From Acidovorax delafieldii (GTDB taxonomy: Bacteria; Pseudomonadota; Gammaproteobacteria; Burkholderiales; Burkholderiaceae_C): DNA of 6,419 bases. Position 1 is the first letter of the stretch. Each line of letters begins with the position of its first letter. A model generated the notes under the pieces. It was not told the DNA's origin. It was given only the letters and a program-made list of their open reading frames with translations, and made no database searches. Location of the stretch: positions 1 through 6,419 of the forward strand of contig DCVY01000177.1 of assembly GCA_002327945.1 (NCBI GenBank), read 5' to 3'. Below, in pieces: positions 5,327-6,419 of the stretch. The position numbers were made by a program, and so were the translations under genes.

Positions 5327-6419
5327 ATGAGCCTCCAATGCGGCATCGTGGGCCTGCCCAACGTCGGCAAGTCCACCCTCTTCAACGCGCTGACCAAGGC
5401 CGGCATTGCCGCCGAGAACTACCCCTTTTGCACCATCGAGCCCAATGTGGGCGTGGTGGAAGTGCCCGATCCGCGCCTGCAGCAGCTGGCCGAGATCATC
5501 CATCCCGAGCGCATCGTTCCGGCCATTGTCGAGTTTGTGGACATTGCCGGTCTCGTGGCGGGCGCCAGCCAGGGCGAAGGCCTGGGCAACCAGTTTTTGG
5601 CCCACATCCGTGAAACCGACGCCATTGTGAACGTGGTGCGCTGCTTTGAAGACGACAACGTGATCCACGTGGCGGGCCGCGTGGATCCAATCTCCGACAT
5701 CGAGGTCATCCAGACCGAGCTGTGCCTGGCCGACATGGGCACCGTGGACAAGGCGCTCAACCGCTACACCAAGGCCGCAAAGTCGGGCAACGACAAGGAC
5801 GCCGCCAAGCTGGTGGCGCTGCTCACGCGCATCCAGGCCGCTCTCAACGAGGGCAAGCCCGCACGCTCGGTGGACATCACCAAGGAAGAGCAGCCTCTGC
5901 TCAAATCCCTGTGTCTGATCACGGCCAAGCCCGCGATGTTTGTAGGTAACGTGAGCGAGAACGGTTTTGAAAACAATCCCTTCCTGGACCGTCTGAAGGA
6001 ATATGCCGCCAGCCAGAACGCCCCTGTAGTGGCCATTTGCGCCAAGATGGAAGCCGAAATGGCCGAAATGAGCGACGAAGACCGCGATATGTTCCTGGCC
6101 GAGATGGGCCAGACCGAGCCCGGCCTGGCCCGCCTGATCCGTGGTGCCTTCAAGCTGCTGGGCCTGCAGACCTATTTCACCGCCGGCGTGAAGGAGGTGC
6201 GCGCCTGGACCATCCACATCGGCGACACGGCACCGCAGGCCGCTGGCGTGATCCATGGCGACTTTGAACGCGGCTTCATCCGCGCGCAGACCATTGCGTT
6301 TGACGATTTCATTGCTTACAAGGGTGAGCAGGGCGCCAAGGATGCCGGCAAGATGCGTGCGGAAGGCAAGGAATACGTGGTGAAAGACGGCGATGTGCTG
6401 AATTTCCTGTTCAACGTCT
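5327..6419 (+). CDS. ychF: Redox-regulated P-loop ATPase YchF (OLA1 family)
   Basis: All 364 codons are present; only the stop is cut off. The last codon GTC ends at 6418 and the protein ends NFLFNV, as E. coli YchF does, so the T at 6419 should open the stop. YchF is an Obg-related cytoplasmic protein that binds ribosomes and hydrolyses ATP rather than GTP; in E. coli it is linked to negative control of the oxidative stress response. Seen in order: P-loop GLPNVGKST at 9-17, [10 protein letters not shown] at 31-40, G3 motif DIAG at 72-75, a coiled-coil-forming helical stretch at about 130-180, the altered G4 motif NVSE at 208-211 in place of NKxD (the basis of ATP preference), and a C-terminal TGS domain at about 278-362. 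C35 is at the position of the redox-sensitive cysteine of E. coli YchF. The start at 5327 places the P-loop correctly and gives the usual length. Confidence 0.97.
   Translation, partial: MSLQCGIVGLPNVGKSTLFNALTKAGIAAENYPFCTIEPNVGVVEVPDPRLQQLAEIIHPERIVPAIVEFVDIAGLVAGASQGEGLGNQFLAHIRETDAIVNVVRCFEDDNVIHVAGRVDPISDIEVIQTELCLADMGTVDKALNRYTKAAKSGNDKDAAKLVALLTRIQAALNEGKPARSVDITKEEQPLLKSLCLITAKPAMFVGNVSENGFENNPFLDRLKEYAASQNAPVVAICAKMEAEMAEMSDEDRDMFLAEMGQTEPGLARLIRGAFKLLGLQTYFTAGVKEVRAWTIHIGDTAPQAAGVIHGDFERGFIRAQTIAFDDFIAYKGEQGAKDAGKMRAEGKEYVVKDGDVLNFLFNV

Noticed and set aside
5027..6256. A 409-codon minus-strand frame opposite ychF
   Set aside because: ychF on the plus strand is one of the most conserved proteins known and reads intact for 364 codons. 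The minus-strand frame is a His/Gly-rich shadow that also runs through the monooxygenase start.
1..6419. Search for a mobile element, CRISPR array, defence system or biosynthetic cluster
   Set aside because: There is no transposase, integrase, terminal inverted repeat, spaced repeat array or clustered enzyme set. All recognisable genes are common chromosomal housekeeping or metabolic genes.

Overview
The window looks like ordinary chromosomal DNA from a high-GC betaproteobacterium, probably Burkholderiales and most likely the Comamonadaceae (Acidovorax-like). This placement is inferred from the high GC content, the character of the proteins and my memory of the family; no search was run. I see no mobile element, CRISPR array, phage gene, toxin-antitoxin pair or defence gene.

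Layout. All genes from the left edge to 5180 lie on the minus strand. In transcription order they are: a UbiH/UbiF/COQ6-type FAD monooxygenase (5180-4047), a periplasmic thiol:disulfide interchange protein DsbC (3996-3271), an M61-family metallopeptidase with a C-terminal PDZ domain (3158-1344), an enoyl-CoA hydratase of the crotonase family (1250-471), a CAT-anticodon tRNA, probably elongator tRNA-Met (446-370), and the 5' part of a small exported protein of unknown function that runs off the left edge (284-1). The only plus-strand gene is ychF (5327-6419), the universally conserved P-loop ATPase. It is transcribed divergently from the monooxygenase and is complete except for its stop codon. 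Every codon from M1 to V364 is present and the last base of the window is the T that should open the stop.

How the genes fit together. The set is a housekeeping neighbourhood, not one pathway. The monooxygenase (probably ubiquinone synthesis) and DsbC (periplasmic disulfide repair) are 50 bases apart with a strong hairpin between them and could be co-transcribed. The M61 gene follows after a 112-base gap that holds a run of five G-tracts. The enoyl-CoA hydratase has its own good Shine-Dalgarno and a possible promoter with an inverted repeat in a 93-base gap. The tRNA has a clear sigma70-type promoter whose -35 box lies inside the 3' end of the hydratase gene, and a clear intrinsic terminator.

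The most useful observations are regulatory: the tRNA promoter embedded in a coding sequence, a probable leaderless start for the monooxygenase, the G-tract cluster, and the inverted repeats at 1300-1327 and 5243-5258. I found no convincing evidence of a novel system. Several very long antisense reading frames, including one of 725 codons, are best explained as GC-driven shadows of the genes opposite them.
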